From Stachybotrys elegans (taxonomy: Eukaryota; Ascomycota; Sordariomycetes; Hypocreales; Stachybotryaceae), in NCBI GenBank assembly GCA_020746835.1, contig JAGPNK010000004.1, positions 806,001-870,000 on the forward strand: a stretch of 64,000 nucleotides of DNA. The letters are read 5' to 3'. A program made the position numbers and the translations under genes. Numbering within the stretch: position 1 is the stretch's first letter; each line of letters starts with the position of its first letter. The notes beneath the pieces are model-generated. The model did not search any database. It was not told the DNA's origin and saw nothing but the letters and a program-made list of their open reading frames with translations. Shown piece by piece: positions 1 through 10,089 of the stretch.

Positions 1-153
1 GCTCCCCTCCCCACAATAATTCAATAATTCCCCTTCTGCAGCCAAACCACCACTGATGCTCGTCAACTCAACTCCACCATCCCAAACCTCAAAAGTCGCC
101 TCTCGACTCCCATCCGCCACCGAACGACTTTCACCTCCAGCCCTATCCCAGCC

Positions 154-587
154 ATGGCACCCCACTGGTGGGCACTTCGTATCATTGCGGCATTCGAGGT
201 TCGTCGCCCTCAAACCAGCTCTCCTAGATGCCTCAGCTAACCTTTCGACAGGATCGCATCATCGCCGCCGTACGACACCCTCCTCAATCCCACGCAACCT
301 CATACCCCGTCTGACCAAACGTCTATAGATCCTCCGCCAGCCAGGCTTCCATCGCGCCGTTGGCAGAATCCACCGAAGCGTCCACGAGATGCAGCACGGC
401 CGAAACCCGCACGAGCCGCTCGCACCGGGCGAGGCGACAGGTACGCACGCGAGTCTGGCTACAAGCCACTGCAGAGGAAACTGACGGGTATGCAGCCGAT
501 CCGATGGCGGCATCGCGGCGGCAGAGCTTCTTCAAGCATTTTGTCCAGGAGCTGAAGAATCAAGCAAAGGGGAAGCCTACCGAGTAG
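154..587 (+). CDS. Mrx7-like mitochondrial (MIOREX-type) small protein, four exons
   Basis: The spliced exons are 154-198, 252-269, 329-440 and 496-587 (introns 53, 59 and 55 nt), giving 88 residues. All introns are GT...AG; the first has CTAAC just before its acceptor, and the other two have CTGAC. The product starts MAPHWWALRIIAAFEDRII, continues with a basic segment containing QPGFHRAVGRIHRSVHE and a conserved-looking HGRNPHEPLAPGEAT, and ends with a FFKHFVQELKNQAKGKPTE tail. This matches my memory of the Mrx7 family (MIOREX complex component 7), small mitochondrial proteins found with the mitoribosome and expression machinery in yeast. Exon 2 is only 18 nt, so the gene is easy to miss. 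The ATG has a good context (CAGCCATGG). The family call rests on the C-terminal half. The function is family knowledge and not shown by this sequence. Confidence 0.72.
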
Positions 588-1367
588 TGAGTATCTCACC
601 TCGACCGAAACTGCGACGACCTCGGCCAGCTCGGCAAGGATGTCGAGAACATTTCCGTTGTGGCAGAACCATCCATTACCGGCTCTCTATCCGCCAGTCT
701 TGTTTTGAGGCCAGCTCGAGCAGCATCAAATCTCAAGCCACACACATCAAGCGACGAGATTCACCTGGCACAGCCGCCACACCAGCTTCACGCCATCCTC
801 CATGGCATGCCGTACGCCGTGGCACAACCAACATGATATCTGGCAACACAGCATCACACCCGCAAATTCGTCTTTCAGATTTGGCGCCTCGGTAAAGGCG
901 ATACACGTACCCTACTCTGCGCCGCCATCTTGGGTAGAGCGGCAAGGCTACCGAGATCGACATGCAGGGCTATATCTTAGACTGCAACTGTCTGCGGATC
1001 AGCACACCAATAGTGCTTGGGAGGCAAGGGATTGTGTATAAGCTCTGCGGCTGCAGATCAGCCCGGGCTCTCTGTGGGTTTAGCCTTGGCAGAGGTGATG
1101 GCTAGGAGGCCGCTATGACAATTGGGCGAGTTATCATGGCGAGAAGTGCTTGACTTTGAAGAGTCGAAAGGGACAGTACTGTCATTGTCGTCTTACACCA
1201 GCACGTGTCACTCTGTATGTCCAGAGGCAATGCCAACACCAATGATTATTACCCGCAATATTCCAAATCACTCTCAATATACCCTTATCCAAGAAACCAA
1301 AGACCAACATCCTGTCAAGCCATACCCGTCATCGCCACAATATACCCAATCCTCACTTACACACCCC
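588..1367. other. Intergenic, 780 bp
   Basis: This is the shared 3' flank between the Mrx7-like gene (+) and the DUF1479 gene (-). Open frames of up to about 100 codons occur, but they lack a convincing start, introns or recognisable motifs. I see no RNA gene here. Confidence 0.5.
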
Positions 1368-1729
1368 CTAAAAACCCAATACCCGATTCGCCCTCTCCAC
1401 AACCTCCCTCTCCCCACGCCTCATGCCCTCCCGCACCTCCAGCCTCTGCATCCCCATGGCCCTCAGCCCTCGCAGCCGCGCCAGGTCCCCCTCCCCCAGT
1501 CGCCCCTCGTGCCGGGCCTCGCCCTCGCCGCCGCCAAAGTCCGGGCCCGGCGCGCCCTGGCGAAACGCCTCGCGCTGCCGCACCATGTACGCCGCGTTCT
1601 GCTCCGTGACGGGGCAGATGGGGATGTACATGACGCTCGAGTCCTGCGTGCCCGCGTGAACCTTGTCGACGGCATGGATTGCTGCGGGGTGCTTCCGTCA
1701 GCCTTTCTCTGACAGCATAAAGAGAAGAG

Positions 1730-1760
<31 letters not shown>

Positions 1761-3021
1761 GAGGAGAGGGGCAAAACTTACTATCGCAGTGCCAGGCAAC
1801 ATAGTCTCCCGGCTTAATATCCGGTACATGCACCATACACTGCCCCAGTTCCAGGTGCGGATGCCACTCCTCGGTATACTCGAGCCCCTTACCCGGCACC
1901 GCGCCCTGCAAATCGCTATTCATCTCCTCGACGCTCATCATCCGCCAGTTGCCCTCCTCCAGGAACCCCTCGGCCCCCCTCTCCGCCGCCGCCGCAACCA
2001 CGGGCCTGAAGAACGGTCGCAGCAGCGTATACGCCGCCGCGTGCTTGACCAGCGGATACACGAGCAGCGTGCCCTGCCCCGGCCCGCTGCGGCTCATGCT
2101 CATCCAGCCCTGCCACATGCGGAACGCGCTGCAGGGGCCGATCCCCTCGTACCGGTTCGTCACGGCGTCGACGCGCCCGCTCGCGTCCCACGCGTCGTAC
2201 GACTCCCACTGGCCCGCGAGGATCTCGTCGTACACGCCGCCCCGGCCGAACCCCTCGGGCTCCCACCGCTCCACGCTGCCGCCGTCCATGTGCGGCCCCA
2301 GCGCGAAGGAGGCGTCCCCGGGCTGTCGGATGCGCAGCCTGTCTGCATAGCTGAATGGCGTGGACATGGATAGCTGCGTCTCTGGAGATGTGTGCCAGAG
2401 GCGCGCCATGAGGAGCTGCTGGACCTGCGTGAAGGACGGGTGTGCCCGCGCCCTGACCTGCGGAGGCGACCAGTACAGCTCATAGACCTGGGGATCATGA
2501 GCCGGAAATGCTGCTTGTCCATCAGAAAAAAGTATTCAAGAAGCAATTCGTCACCCCGGAATCTCACCTCGCGTCCACGGATTTCGCCGCACATAATCCT
2601 CCACTTCCGTCTTATACGCCCTCGCCTCCGCCTCCGGAATCACCCCCTTAACCACCACAACACCCCTCTTCCGAATCTCCTCCTCCTTCTCCCCAATGCT
2701 CCTCTTCAGATCCGAGCACTCCACCTGCGGGATGACGCCGGGCCCCCTCTGCGCGATGATCTCATTCTCACGCCTCAGCTCCCGGAGCAGCCTCCGCCAG
2801 CTCTGCTCGATGGCCGCCTCTCGCCCCTTGACGAGATTCACTTTGAGCTGGCGAAAGATGTCCGGCAGCGGCGCCAGGTCCGCCTGCGACATGGACGCAA
2901 ATGCGTCGGAGATGTCGCCTTCACGCTTGGGTTGGGTGGCTGTCATGGAGACGTGGCGCCGGATCGCCGGAAGGCTGCCCTTCAGCGAGCGCCTCAGCGG
3001 GGACCGCACCATTGGACTCAT
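1368..3021 (-). CDS. DUF1479 family protein (YbiU-like, Fe(II)/2-oxoglutarate oxygenase fold)
   Basis: Three exons on the minus strand (3021-2568, 2510-1782, 1681-1368; introns 57 and 100 nt) give 498 residues. The splices restore the family signatures. The first join gives NPWTRAFPAHDPQVYELYWS, the second WHCDTIHAVDKVHAGTQDSS. A PHMDGGSVERW motif near residue 225 supplies the HxD half of a metal-binding triad, and the histidine of DTIHAVDKVH near residues 397-403 is the likely distal ligand. DUF1479 proteins occur in bacteria and fungi and have the double-stranded beta-helix fold of 2-oxoglutarate oxygenases; their substrate is not established. I chose the ATG at 3021; the frame stays open to an ATG at 3081, and another ATG lies at 2946. 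The Arg-rich start (SPMVRSPLRRSLKG) could be a mitochondrial presequence (inference). Intron 2 contains a (GAAA)n microsatellite. Confidence 0.85.
1723..1760. repeat. (GAAA)n microsatellite inside an intron
   Basis: About nine GAAA units lie within the second intron (1682-1781) of the DUF1479 gene. On the coding strand this gives a long TTTC pyrimidine tract ahead of the acceptor. Confidence 0.9.
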
Positions 3022-4209
3022 ATTATCAGAATAGGCGAATATACAAGATACAGACAGATACAGCAGTGAAATATACAGCACAATTCATAAAAAAGAAAGC
3101 CTTGAAATGCTCCCTAAGACTTATATACCCCGTGTGGGTTGACGTTCGAAGGCGGTATTTCCCAATCCGGAAGTCCGCATTTGTCGTTCCATCTCACCAC
3201 GCCCTCTTCCATGGGGAAACTCGCGGAGCAAAGGAGAAAAGCAAACCAATTTTCGCCGTAGCTAGTGCTGTCCCGGCTTGGGGTACTTGGCAGGGTTGGC
3301 GGTGCCTCGTGATCCCCCCTCCCCCAGAGTGAGGCTGCTGTCACTCCTGCAAGTCATCACGGCCCACATTGCGTCAACAACACCTCATCATGCCATGCCC
3401 ATGGAACCTATAAATTGGAGAACAACAAGGATAGGACTAGAGGGTCTGTAGATTGAATATCCTTAGCATAGGTTTAACAGAGTAGCCGCTGTAATCGGAT
3501 AATCTTTTTGTTCAAGTTCCTGTAGTCAGCTTATAGTAAACATCCCTCGAGAATGGATGCACACGGATAGTTCATGGTTGATGCCTCCGGCGGCCCTTGC
3601 CAGGGAGGCCCTCCTCGCCTGCGGCTCGCTCATTGCTTTATGGAAAATACCCCAACTGCTGCTTTTCACCCTTTTGGCTTACCTTGCACCCGTCCCAGCG
3701 GATCGTTGCTCGCGAACATCCTGGGGTTACATCCGATGAGCGTTCGAAGCCTTCTGCTTCCCCAGTATCGGTGATTCAGTTGACGTTCAGCCGCCTCAGC
3801 CCCGTGTTATGGAAAGCCAACCCAATATCCCGAAGCCTCATAGATATATAGCTCCGTATACAGCTTCAAAGACGTGGCCGGTCCAGGAACGCAGGTAAAT
3901 AACACTCAACACCAATGTCCGTATCATGACTATCCATTTCTCTATCTCTTTCTTTCTGTCTTTCCTCCACCAACACCAGGCCTCCAATATCCATATCATG
4001 CAGTCCTATAAAAAAGAACGGAAGAACGAAACAAGAAAAATGACTTGTGCCCATCCATCATCTCCTTTCCTTCTTCTAAAACGTAACAATACCACGTTTG
4101 CCCATCCAGCCCTTGTAATGGTACAAAATTCAAGACATACTCGCTCAAGGCAGGGCAGAAAAAAACAAGAGAGAGAAAACCATGAAAACAACAGTCCAAC
4201 AGCCACGTG
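3022..4209. other. Intergenic, about 1.2 kb
   Basis: This holds the 5' flank of the DUF1479 gene and the 3' flank of the ApsB/Mto1 gene. Only short overlapping frames occur and none has protein-like composition. The AT-richer part near 3440-3560 shows no recognisable element. Confidence 0.5.
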
Positions 4210-7200
4210 TTACATCTCCGCGTCAGCCACCCGGCGCACCCTCTCCCGTAGGTCCCGATTCTCCGACTCCAGCCCGCCGAGCCGCTGCCGCGCCGCCTGC
4301 CGGTCCTGGTTACGCCCTTCGCGCTCCATCTTGAGCTTGTACTCCATGTCGCGCAGCCGGAGCAGCCAGCGGTTATCGTTGCCGCTGCCGCCCCCTTCCT
4401 CGGGCAGCGCCACGTCCATGCCTCCTGCCGGCGAGGTCCCCGTAGCCGCCGTCGTCGTGTGCGCCCTCGTCATGGTCGTCGTCCTGCTCGCCCGCCCGTG
4501 GCTCGATCGGAGACTTCGATCCTTGTCCTGCTCCCCTGGTCCGCGCGGCACCGATGGCGACGGCGATCCGCTCAGACTTGTCGGTACGAGAGCATCGGCG
4601 CTACCGCCCGACCCGTACGCTGCTCGCGACCGCACTTCTGTCGCCGTCCGGAGCGTTGCATTCTCGACCTTGAGCTGCCGGTACGCATCCTCCAGTCTAG
4701 CCATGCGAAGCTGAAGGTCACCCGATCCGGGCAGCGTCCCCGAGGCAATCGAGTTTCGAACAATCGTCTCCAGTCGGTCCAGCTTCTTAGTCCGCACCTC
4801 CAGGTTGTTCTCCAGCGTCTGGTATTCCCGCTGCAGGTCTCGCTCCACCGACTTGATCCGGGATTGGAACGAGCCCACCAGTGTCTCGATCGCTTTCACT
4901 GCCGCCAGCAGATTCTTTGAGAAGCCAGGCAGCCTGTTGGCCACGACCTCGAGCGACGGCAGCACCTGTCTGTCGATGAGGGTGTTGCTGTTGGCCCACT
5001 CGCGCCCGCAGATGGCGCTGAGCTTATGCCACAGCTGCAGCAGCAGCTCGTTGCGCTCCAGCAGCTGGTCCCGCGCCGACTGCTCCAGCATTGTGAGCTT
5101 CCTTCGGTCCTGGCTCCTTGTAGACTCGAGCTCTGCGATCCGGATGTCTTGTGTGCTGGCCGTCCGCGACAGGTGCTGGTGCGTCTTCTGGAACGTCTCG
5201 TATTGGGATTTGGTGTTGCGGTGAGATACACGCTCCTTCTCTAGTAGTTCGCCCAGTTTGCGGCTCTCGAGTGCGTGCGACTCGAGCAGCGAGTCGCGTT
5301 GCTTGATGATGCGGTCCTTTTCATTCACAGCAGCCTTGGTCTTATCCAGTTCGCGAACCGTGTCCTCCAGCTCGCGTTGCATCTTGGCAATGGACTGAAA
5401 AGGGGTTAGCATTTGTAGAGAAGCATGAAAAGGCAGACATACCTTGAGCAGCGATGATCGGGTGCCATTTAGGTCACCCAGAGCCTCTCTGAGATTGCTC
5501 TCCAGTTCCAGCAGCCTCTCCTTCCACTCAGTAGCCTCGACCTCGCGAGACGACAGGCTCTTACGCAGCCGCCTCGCTTCATCCTTGGCTGCCGACGCCT
5601 CGCGGTTGAGCTCGTTGACAAACTGCTGCACCTCCTCCTTCTCCCTGTCCGCCACAATCTCTCGTTGCGCGCGCTCCTGCTGCAGCCGTATCTCAAGGTC
5701 CCTGGCGCGCTCCTTTTCGTCTCGTACACTCTGCTCTACGCTCGCCAGCAGCGCCTCCAGGTCGCCGATCCGGATCTTGTCGCCCTCCTGCTCTTCGCGC
5801 AAGAAGGCAATCTCTCCCTGGGAAGACTCCTGCTGTACCAGGAGTCGCTGGTTCTTCTCGTTAGACTCCAACAGCTTCTGTTCCAGTTCCTCGAGTTCCC
5901 TATTAGCGTTGTCGAGTTCCTCTTCCAGCTGCTGAATTCGCCGGTGCTTGTTGTTCTGCTCATCCTCCAGCCGAATTATCGAGTCGCTCAGAACTCGCAT
6001 CTCCTCTTGTAGTGCGTCGAAGTTTTCGGAGCGCTCGGCCACATCGGCCTGCAGTCGCTGGATCTCCTCGGTCCGCTGGTCTGCCTCGGCCTCGAGAACG
6101 TCAATCTCCTCCTGCGCCTCCTTACGCAGCGCCTCGAACTCGTTTTCCATCTCGGACTGCTCCCTCAGCGCCTCATCACGCTCCGCCTGTAGCGCCACTA
6201 GGTCGTTCATGGCGGTGTCGATGTCTTCCTGCAGGTTGAGGGCGGCCGCCTCGGCTTCTCGCTTGCCAGCAATGGCCACCTCAAAGTCCTCCATGCAGGC
6301 CTCGAGCTCGCGCTGCAGCTCCTGGTTCCGTAGCTTGACTTCGCTGACCTTGTCTCGTGCCTCGGCCAGTTTATTCTCCAGGTCCTCTCGCTCCATGTCA
6401 TCTTCGAGCGCCGTCTGTCTCGTCCGGGCACTACCCCTCGAGTGCGATCGCTCGTGGCCGCCTGCGCGAGAGGCTGAGCGCTCGAGGAGGCTGTCGATGG
6501 TGGAGGGCGCGGGTCCAGCCCGTCGCTGGGCCATCTTGAGATCCTCAATCTCTTGGTACAGGCGTTCCTTCTCGCGGTTCCTAGAAGTCAACATGGACGT
6601 CTGCGCGCCCACCTCTCGTCGGAGCTCGGCGTTCTCGTGGCGAAGCTGCTCCGTCTCTCGGCGCAGCTCGTCGACGAGGGTGCTCGCTGCGCTCAGGTTG
6701 GCATTGGAGCCCTCGACGTCTCCTGATAGACCGGACACTGGCCGGCTGGGCGATCCGGCGCGTTCTCGCTGTTTTCTGGTAATGTTGTAGATGTTGGTCG
6801 TATGGTGCAAGCCGCCAGTCTGCGACGCCGCTCCCGAGACATCCTGCTTCATCCTGAAAATTTCATCGCGTAGTCGGCGGTTGTCCTCATCGGCTTGCTC
6901 TCTGCGAGCCGTCTCTTGCTCCAGCAAGTCCTTCCAGACATCGGCCTCATCCTGTCTTCCCAGCCCATCTGCGGGGTGCTCGCTCATCGACCGAACAAGC
7001 TCGGTCAGTTTGCGCTTTTCCGATTCCCTGTGGAAGTTTTCGGTCCTCAATCGCTCAATCTCTTCGGCGTACTCTTCGACACGCTCGCGCAGGTATATCA
7101 GCTCCTCCTCCCTCTCTGCAGCATCCTCGTCGTCCATCTTGGCTGTCTGATCCGTCGAGGACGTGCCGCTTCGGGCCGTGCTCGGCCTCTCGTCGTCGTC

Positions 7201-8838
7201 CTTGATCCGCTTTTCGAGCTCCTTGACCCTCCGCCTCAGCACTTTGTTGTCTCGCTGCAGCACGGCAAGGCCCGTCTTGAGATCGACATTCTCCGAAATC
7301 ATCTCCTTTATGCCTTCTTCCGAGAGCTTGTCCAGACGGTCGCTCAGAAACATGACCTTGAGCTTGAGATCGAAATTCTCTTTAGACAGTCGTTCAATGG
7401 TGCTGCTCTGCTCCTTTAGGGTCATTGTCCTTCCTCCAGCGCGCCCGAGCGTGCCTTGTATCGATGCAAGGCCACCTGAAGGCCTCCTGGGCGTCTCCAA
7501 TCCGCTCTTGAACTTGTACTCTTGGGCCAGCGACTCGGGAACCTGGACATTCCTCACGTGCCTAGCGATGACGGTGTCAGTAGGTGCAGGGCCGATGTTC
7601 TCCTTGGAAGCTTTCGGTGTTTTGGGGAGCTGCTCTCGACGAGGTCGCTCGGGGCTTTCAACCTCCACAAGCGGCTCAAGCTGGCCGGGGACGGTCTCGG
7701 TGAAGTCGTCAGCACCCATGCCGGACACCATGCTGCCCATACTAATGGATCGCGGCATCGGGTTGCTGGCCAGCCGTTGCATGCCGAGGGCGGGCACAGC
7801 GCCGCCGGACTGCAGGGCATAGTCCATTCCCATACCGACGGTCAAATCGCTGCCGTCGTGAGACTCGGGGTTGGTGGTGAAGGATGAGGTGGAGGATCTC
7901 TGGCTACCGAAGCGGCTACGGAGATACTTTGGGCGCTTGCTGCGCAGCGAATGGCCCGGGGTGCTGCCAGCATCGAGCCGGGGCTGGTCGTTCTCGCCTG
8001 CGGCGCTGGAGGTGGAGACGAAGGAGATCTCGCGGTCGTCGTTATCGTCGTCTTGGTTATTGTTGGAGTCGGTAGAGGCAGAGGTGTCGGCAGGGGTGTA
8101 GGAATCGTAGGCGGGAATAGATCGGGTAGCAGTAACGGCAGAGGTGGCCGTGCTGACAGCGCGAGAGATGGTCCTAGCCGCAGCGGCAGCTGTCGGGGAG
8201 GAGTCGAGTCTCTCCAGGCTGGAGGTGTTGTCGCCGACAATGGACGAATCATTTGGGTTGGGCAGAGGTCGCGGGGGCGGTGGCATCTGCATGGCGGCCT
8301 TATTGGGCGAGTCGAAAAGGTACGTGTCGTCGACCCCGCCGCCGCCTCCGTTGGTCGAGCCGGTCGGGATGGGCGACAGGGCGGGGAGGAAGCTAGACTC
8401 TACATCTCGCAGATGCTCGCGGACGGCCTCTTCGGTGAGGGAATCGTCGATGTCGCGGCCGGGCTCCATGGTGACGGCGTCGAAGTAGCTGCTGTCCGGG
8501 GGCAGGACGGAGCGACGAGCAGCAGCAGCAGGGGTAGCAGCCGTCGAAGGAGCCGCGACGGCAGGAGAAGGCGAATGTGACGGCGAGGTAGGGAGAGGCG
8601 GCATAGCAGCAGGGAGAGAGGAGGCGCTGGGCCGGGCAGAAGCAGGCGGCAGAGGCGGCGACAGGGTGCTGTTCCTGGCGGCGAGGGACGACGGATCCGG
8701 GGTTTCGTCGGTCGTGTCGTAGGCGGGGAGGGCGGAGGAATTGGCACCAGCATCAGCGAGCTGCTGGGCCGACAGCACGCGCCGAGCCGTGGATGCGCGC
8801 GACACGGGGCGATGGGGGGAGTCTTCAGCGTCGGCCAT
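4210..8838 (-). CDS. apsB: ApsB/Mto1-type microtubule-organising centre protein (Cnn_1N/CM1 domain, coiled coil)
   Basis: This frame encodes a very long coiled-coil protein. A disordered Ser/Pro-rich N-terminus of about 460 residues precedes a centrosomin-type CM1 segment (TLKEQSSTIERLSKENFDLK, then MFLSDRLDKLSEEG), which in Mto1 and ApsB recruits and activates gamma-tubulin complexes. Heptad-rich coiled coil follows for about 700 residues. The end contains a conserved LWHKLSAICGREW block and a C-terminal MASC-like motif (WLLRLRDMEYKLKMEREGRN) that in Mto1 and Spc72 targets microtubule-organising sites. A canonical 48-nt intron (5395-5442, GTATGT, CTAAC, CAG) sits in frame and has no stop, so the open frame reads through it. 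Splicing gives 1526 residues, read-through 1542. The family role is nucleating cytoplasmic microtubules at spindle pole bodies and septa, with effects on nuclear positioning. The ATG at 8838 is the first in frame. Confidence 0.88.
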   Translation of the reverse strand: MADAEDSPHRPVSRASTARRVLSAQQLADAGANSSALPAYDTTDETPDPSSLAARNSTLSPPLPPASARPSASSLPAAMPPLPTSPSHSPSPAVAAPSTAATPAAAARRSVLPPDSSYFDAVTMEPGRDIDDSLTEEAVREHLRDVESSFLPALSPIPTGSTNGGGGGVDDTYLFDSPNKAAMQMPPPPRPLPNPNDSSIVGDNTSSLERLDSSPTAAAAARTISRAVSTATSAVTATRSIPAYDSYTPADTSASTDSNNNQDDDNDDREISFVSTSSAAGENDQPRLDAGSTPGHSLRSKRPKYLRSRFGSQRSSTSSFTTNPESHDGSDLTVGMGMDYALQSGGAVPALGMQRLASNPMPRSISMGSMVSGMGADDFTETVPGQLEPLVEVESPERPRREQLPKTPKASKENIGPAPTDTVIARHVRNVQVPESLAQEYKFKSGLETPRRPSGGLASIQGTLGRAGGRTMTLKEQSSTIERLSKENFDLKLKVMFLSDRLDKLSEEGIKEMISENVDLKTGLAVLQRDNKVLRRRVKELEKRIKDDDERPSTARSGTSSTDQTAKMDDEDAAEREEELIYLRERVEEYAEEIERLRTENFHRESEKRKLTELVRSMSEHPADGLGRQDEADVWKDLLEQETARREQADEDNRRLRDEIFRMKQDVSGAASQTGGLHHTTNIYNITRKQRERAGSPSRPVSGLSGDVEGSNANLSAASTLVDELRRETEQLRHENAELRREVGAQTSMLTSRNREKERLYQEIEDLKMAQRRAGPAPSTIDSLLERSASRAGGHERSHSRGSARTRQTALEDDMEREDLENKLAEARDKVSEVKLRNQELQRELEACMEDFEVAIAGKREAEAAALNLQEDIDTAMNDLVALQAERDEALREQSEMENEFEALRKEAQEEIDVLEAEADQRTEEIQRLQADVAERSENFDALQEEMRVLSDSIIRLEDEQNNKHRRIQQLEEELDNANRELEELEQKLLESNEKNQRLLVQQESSQGEIAFLREEQEGDKIRIGDLEALLASVEQSVRDEKERARDLEIRLQQERAQREIVADREKEEVQQFVNELNREASAAKDEARRLRKSLSSREVEATEWKERLLELESNLREALGDLNGTRSSLLKVCLPFHASLQMLTPFQSIAKMQRELEDTVRELDKTKAAVNEKDRIIKQRDSLLESHALESRKLGELLEKERVSHRNTKSQYETFQKTHQHLSRTASTQDIRIAELESTRSQDRRKLTMLEQSARDQLLERNELLLQLWHKLSAICGREWANSNTLIDRQVLPSLEVVANRLPGFSKNLLAAVKAIETLVGSFQSRIKSVERDLQREYQTLENNLEVRTKKLDRLETIVRNSIASGTLPGSGDLQLRMARLEDAYRQLKVENATLRTATEVRSRAAYGSGGSADALVPTSLSGSPSPSVPRGPGEQDKDRSLRSSHGRASRTTTMTRAHTTTAATGTSPAGGMDVALPEEGGGSGNDNRWLLRLRDMEYKLKMEREGRNQDRQAARQRLGGLESENRDLRERVRRVADAEM

Positions 8839-9744
8839 GGTGCATCTTTGCAGGAGGGTACCTGTAGCCAGGGGATTCGAGGGGGGAGCCCAACTAGGCG
8901 AGAGAGAGAGGGAAAAAAGAGCAGGGAAAAAAAAGAGAGAAAGAGGGCGGACAGGTTCAGTTGGTAAGGGCAGTTGGGTGGTGATGATGGATCGTCGTTG
9001 TTGTTATTATTATTTTTTGGTGTCGAGGTTGAGAATTGGGAAGGGGGATTTCCCTTTAGTGCAGAGGTGTTGTGCTCCTCCCGTTTGCCAGCACAATCAG
9101 CAGCAAAGAAAATTGATGAAGCCAAGCTGTTTGTTTCCTCGCCCGCGCTCGAGCCTCCGCAGCATAAAATGGAAAAGTGTCACATAGATACATACACAAA
9201 AAATCCTCACATAACAGACAAGGGGGGGATTTACAGCCCCGATCCGCCGTACCATCGATTTACTCTGGCAGTCTCTGCACCAACCCACGAGGAGATTGAC
9301 AGCTGAAGAAACCCCCCCCCCCCCCTCCCCTGCTCTCCCGTTGTCCGGCCAGCCGGGTCGAAGCCCGATCTATGCACGCGCCATGCTGAGCTGAGGATGG
9401 TTGCATAAGCCAGGGCCGCTGGAGCTGTAGCATCTGGAGCTGTCCCACACAAGCTGTCAAGCCTCCATTCCTCTTCGCCTGAGAGTGGTTGAGCTACCCT
9501 GCACCAATACTGTTTGCGGTGCATTGCTCAACGGGCAGCTTTTGCCAGTGATTATCGCCCTCTAAATAACTCATCTCCTCCATTCGCTTCGTCCCCACTT
9601 GGCGACGTGAAAGCATGTGAAGATACTGGCAAGCACGTGTCATGGTCCATTAATCATGTTTCATTGATTCAGATCTGCTTTATCTATAGTGATCGGTAGT
9701 CATCATACGGAAGAAACCGCTTATCATTATCATCCCAATCCCGC
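8839..9744. other. Intergenic, about 0.9 kb, with purine tract and poly-C run
   Basis: This is the 5' flank of the ApsB gene. It has GA-rich purine tracts (8890-8950; CT-rich on the coding strand, typical of fungal 5' UTRs), a TTATTATTATT run near 9004 and a run of 14 C at 9312-9325. I see no gene. Confidence 0.5.
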
Positions 9745-10089
9745 TTAGTTGGAGATCTTATCAGACACGTCCTTGCTATCGACGGATCAGCATACAATTT
9801 ACCATGTATAATGAACATGCACCACTTACCCAGAGTACTTCTTATAGGCGTCTCGCGCAGCGTCGGTGATCTTCTCGTCGGTGGAGCGGTCAAAGTCGTG
9901 GCCGGCCTTCTTGCTGGCGGCATCCCAGGCTGTTTCTCGTCAGTCGCCAGTCACGGCATCTCAATGTAACGGAGCATGTGTACCCTTGTCGATGAAGTCC
10001 ATCTGGCCATCGCCAGTCTTGTTCTGGTTGGCGTCCTTGTTGCCAGAGCCAGAAGTGGCCTTGCTGACGGCGTCCTTGATAAAGTCCAT
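9745..10089 (-). CDS. Small hydrophilic conserved fungal protein, 78 aa, three exons
   Basis: Exons 10089-9984, 9929-9830 and 9775-9745 (introns 54 and 54 nt) encode a 78-residue protein starting MDFIKDAVSKATSGSGNKDA. The middle is amphipathic (DKAWDAASKKAGHDFDRSTD) and the end is KKYSGKDVSDKISN. It is charged, cysteine-free and lacks a signal peptide or membrane segment. The last exon codes only about ten residues; its KDVSDKISN ending and the perfect GTAAGT donor at 9829 justify it over stopping at the in-frame TAA just after the donor. The long pyrimidine-rich 5' flank with ACTTCACTTCTATCATC before the ATG is typical of well-expressed fungal genes. Proteins of this type are often stress- or conidiation-induced, but that is general knowledge and no function is shown here. 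Confidence 0.8.

Noticed and set aside
601..835. Plus-strand frame with DLGQLGKDVENISVVAEPSI after the Mrx7-like stop
   Set aside because: It looks mildly protein-like, but the stop at 585-587 matches the family C-terminus and no splice joins the two convincingly.
1663..2373. 236-codon plus-strand frame opposite the DUF1479 gene
   Set aside because: It is antisense to exons with strong family motifs and crosses the intronic microsatellite; a shadow frame.
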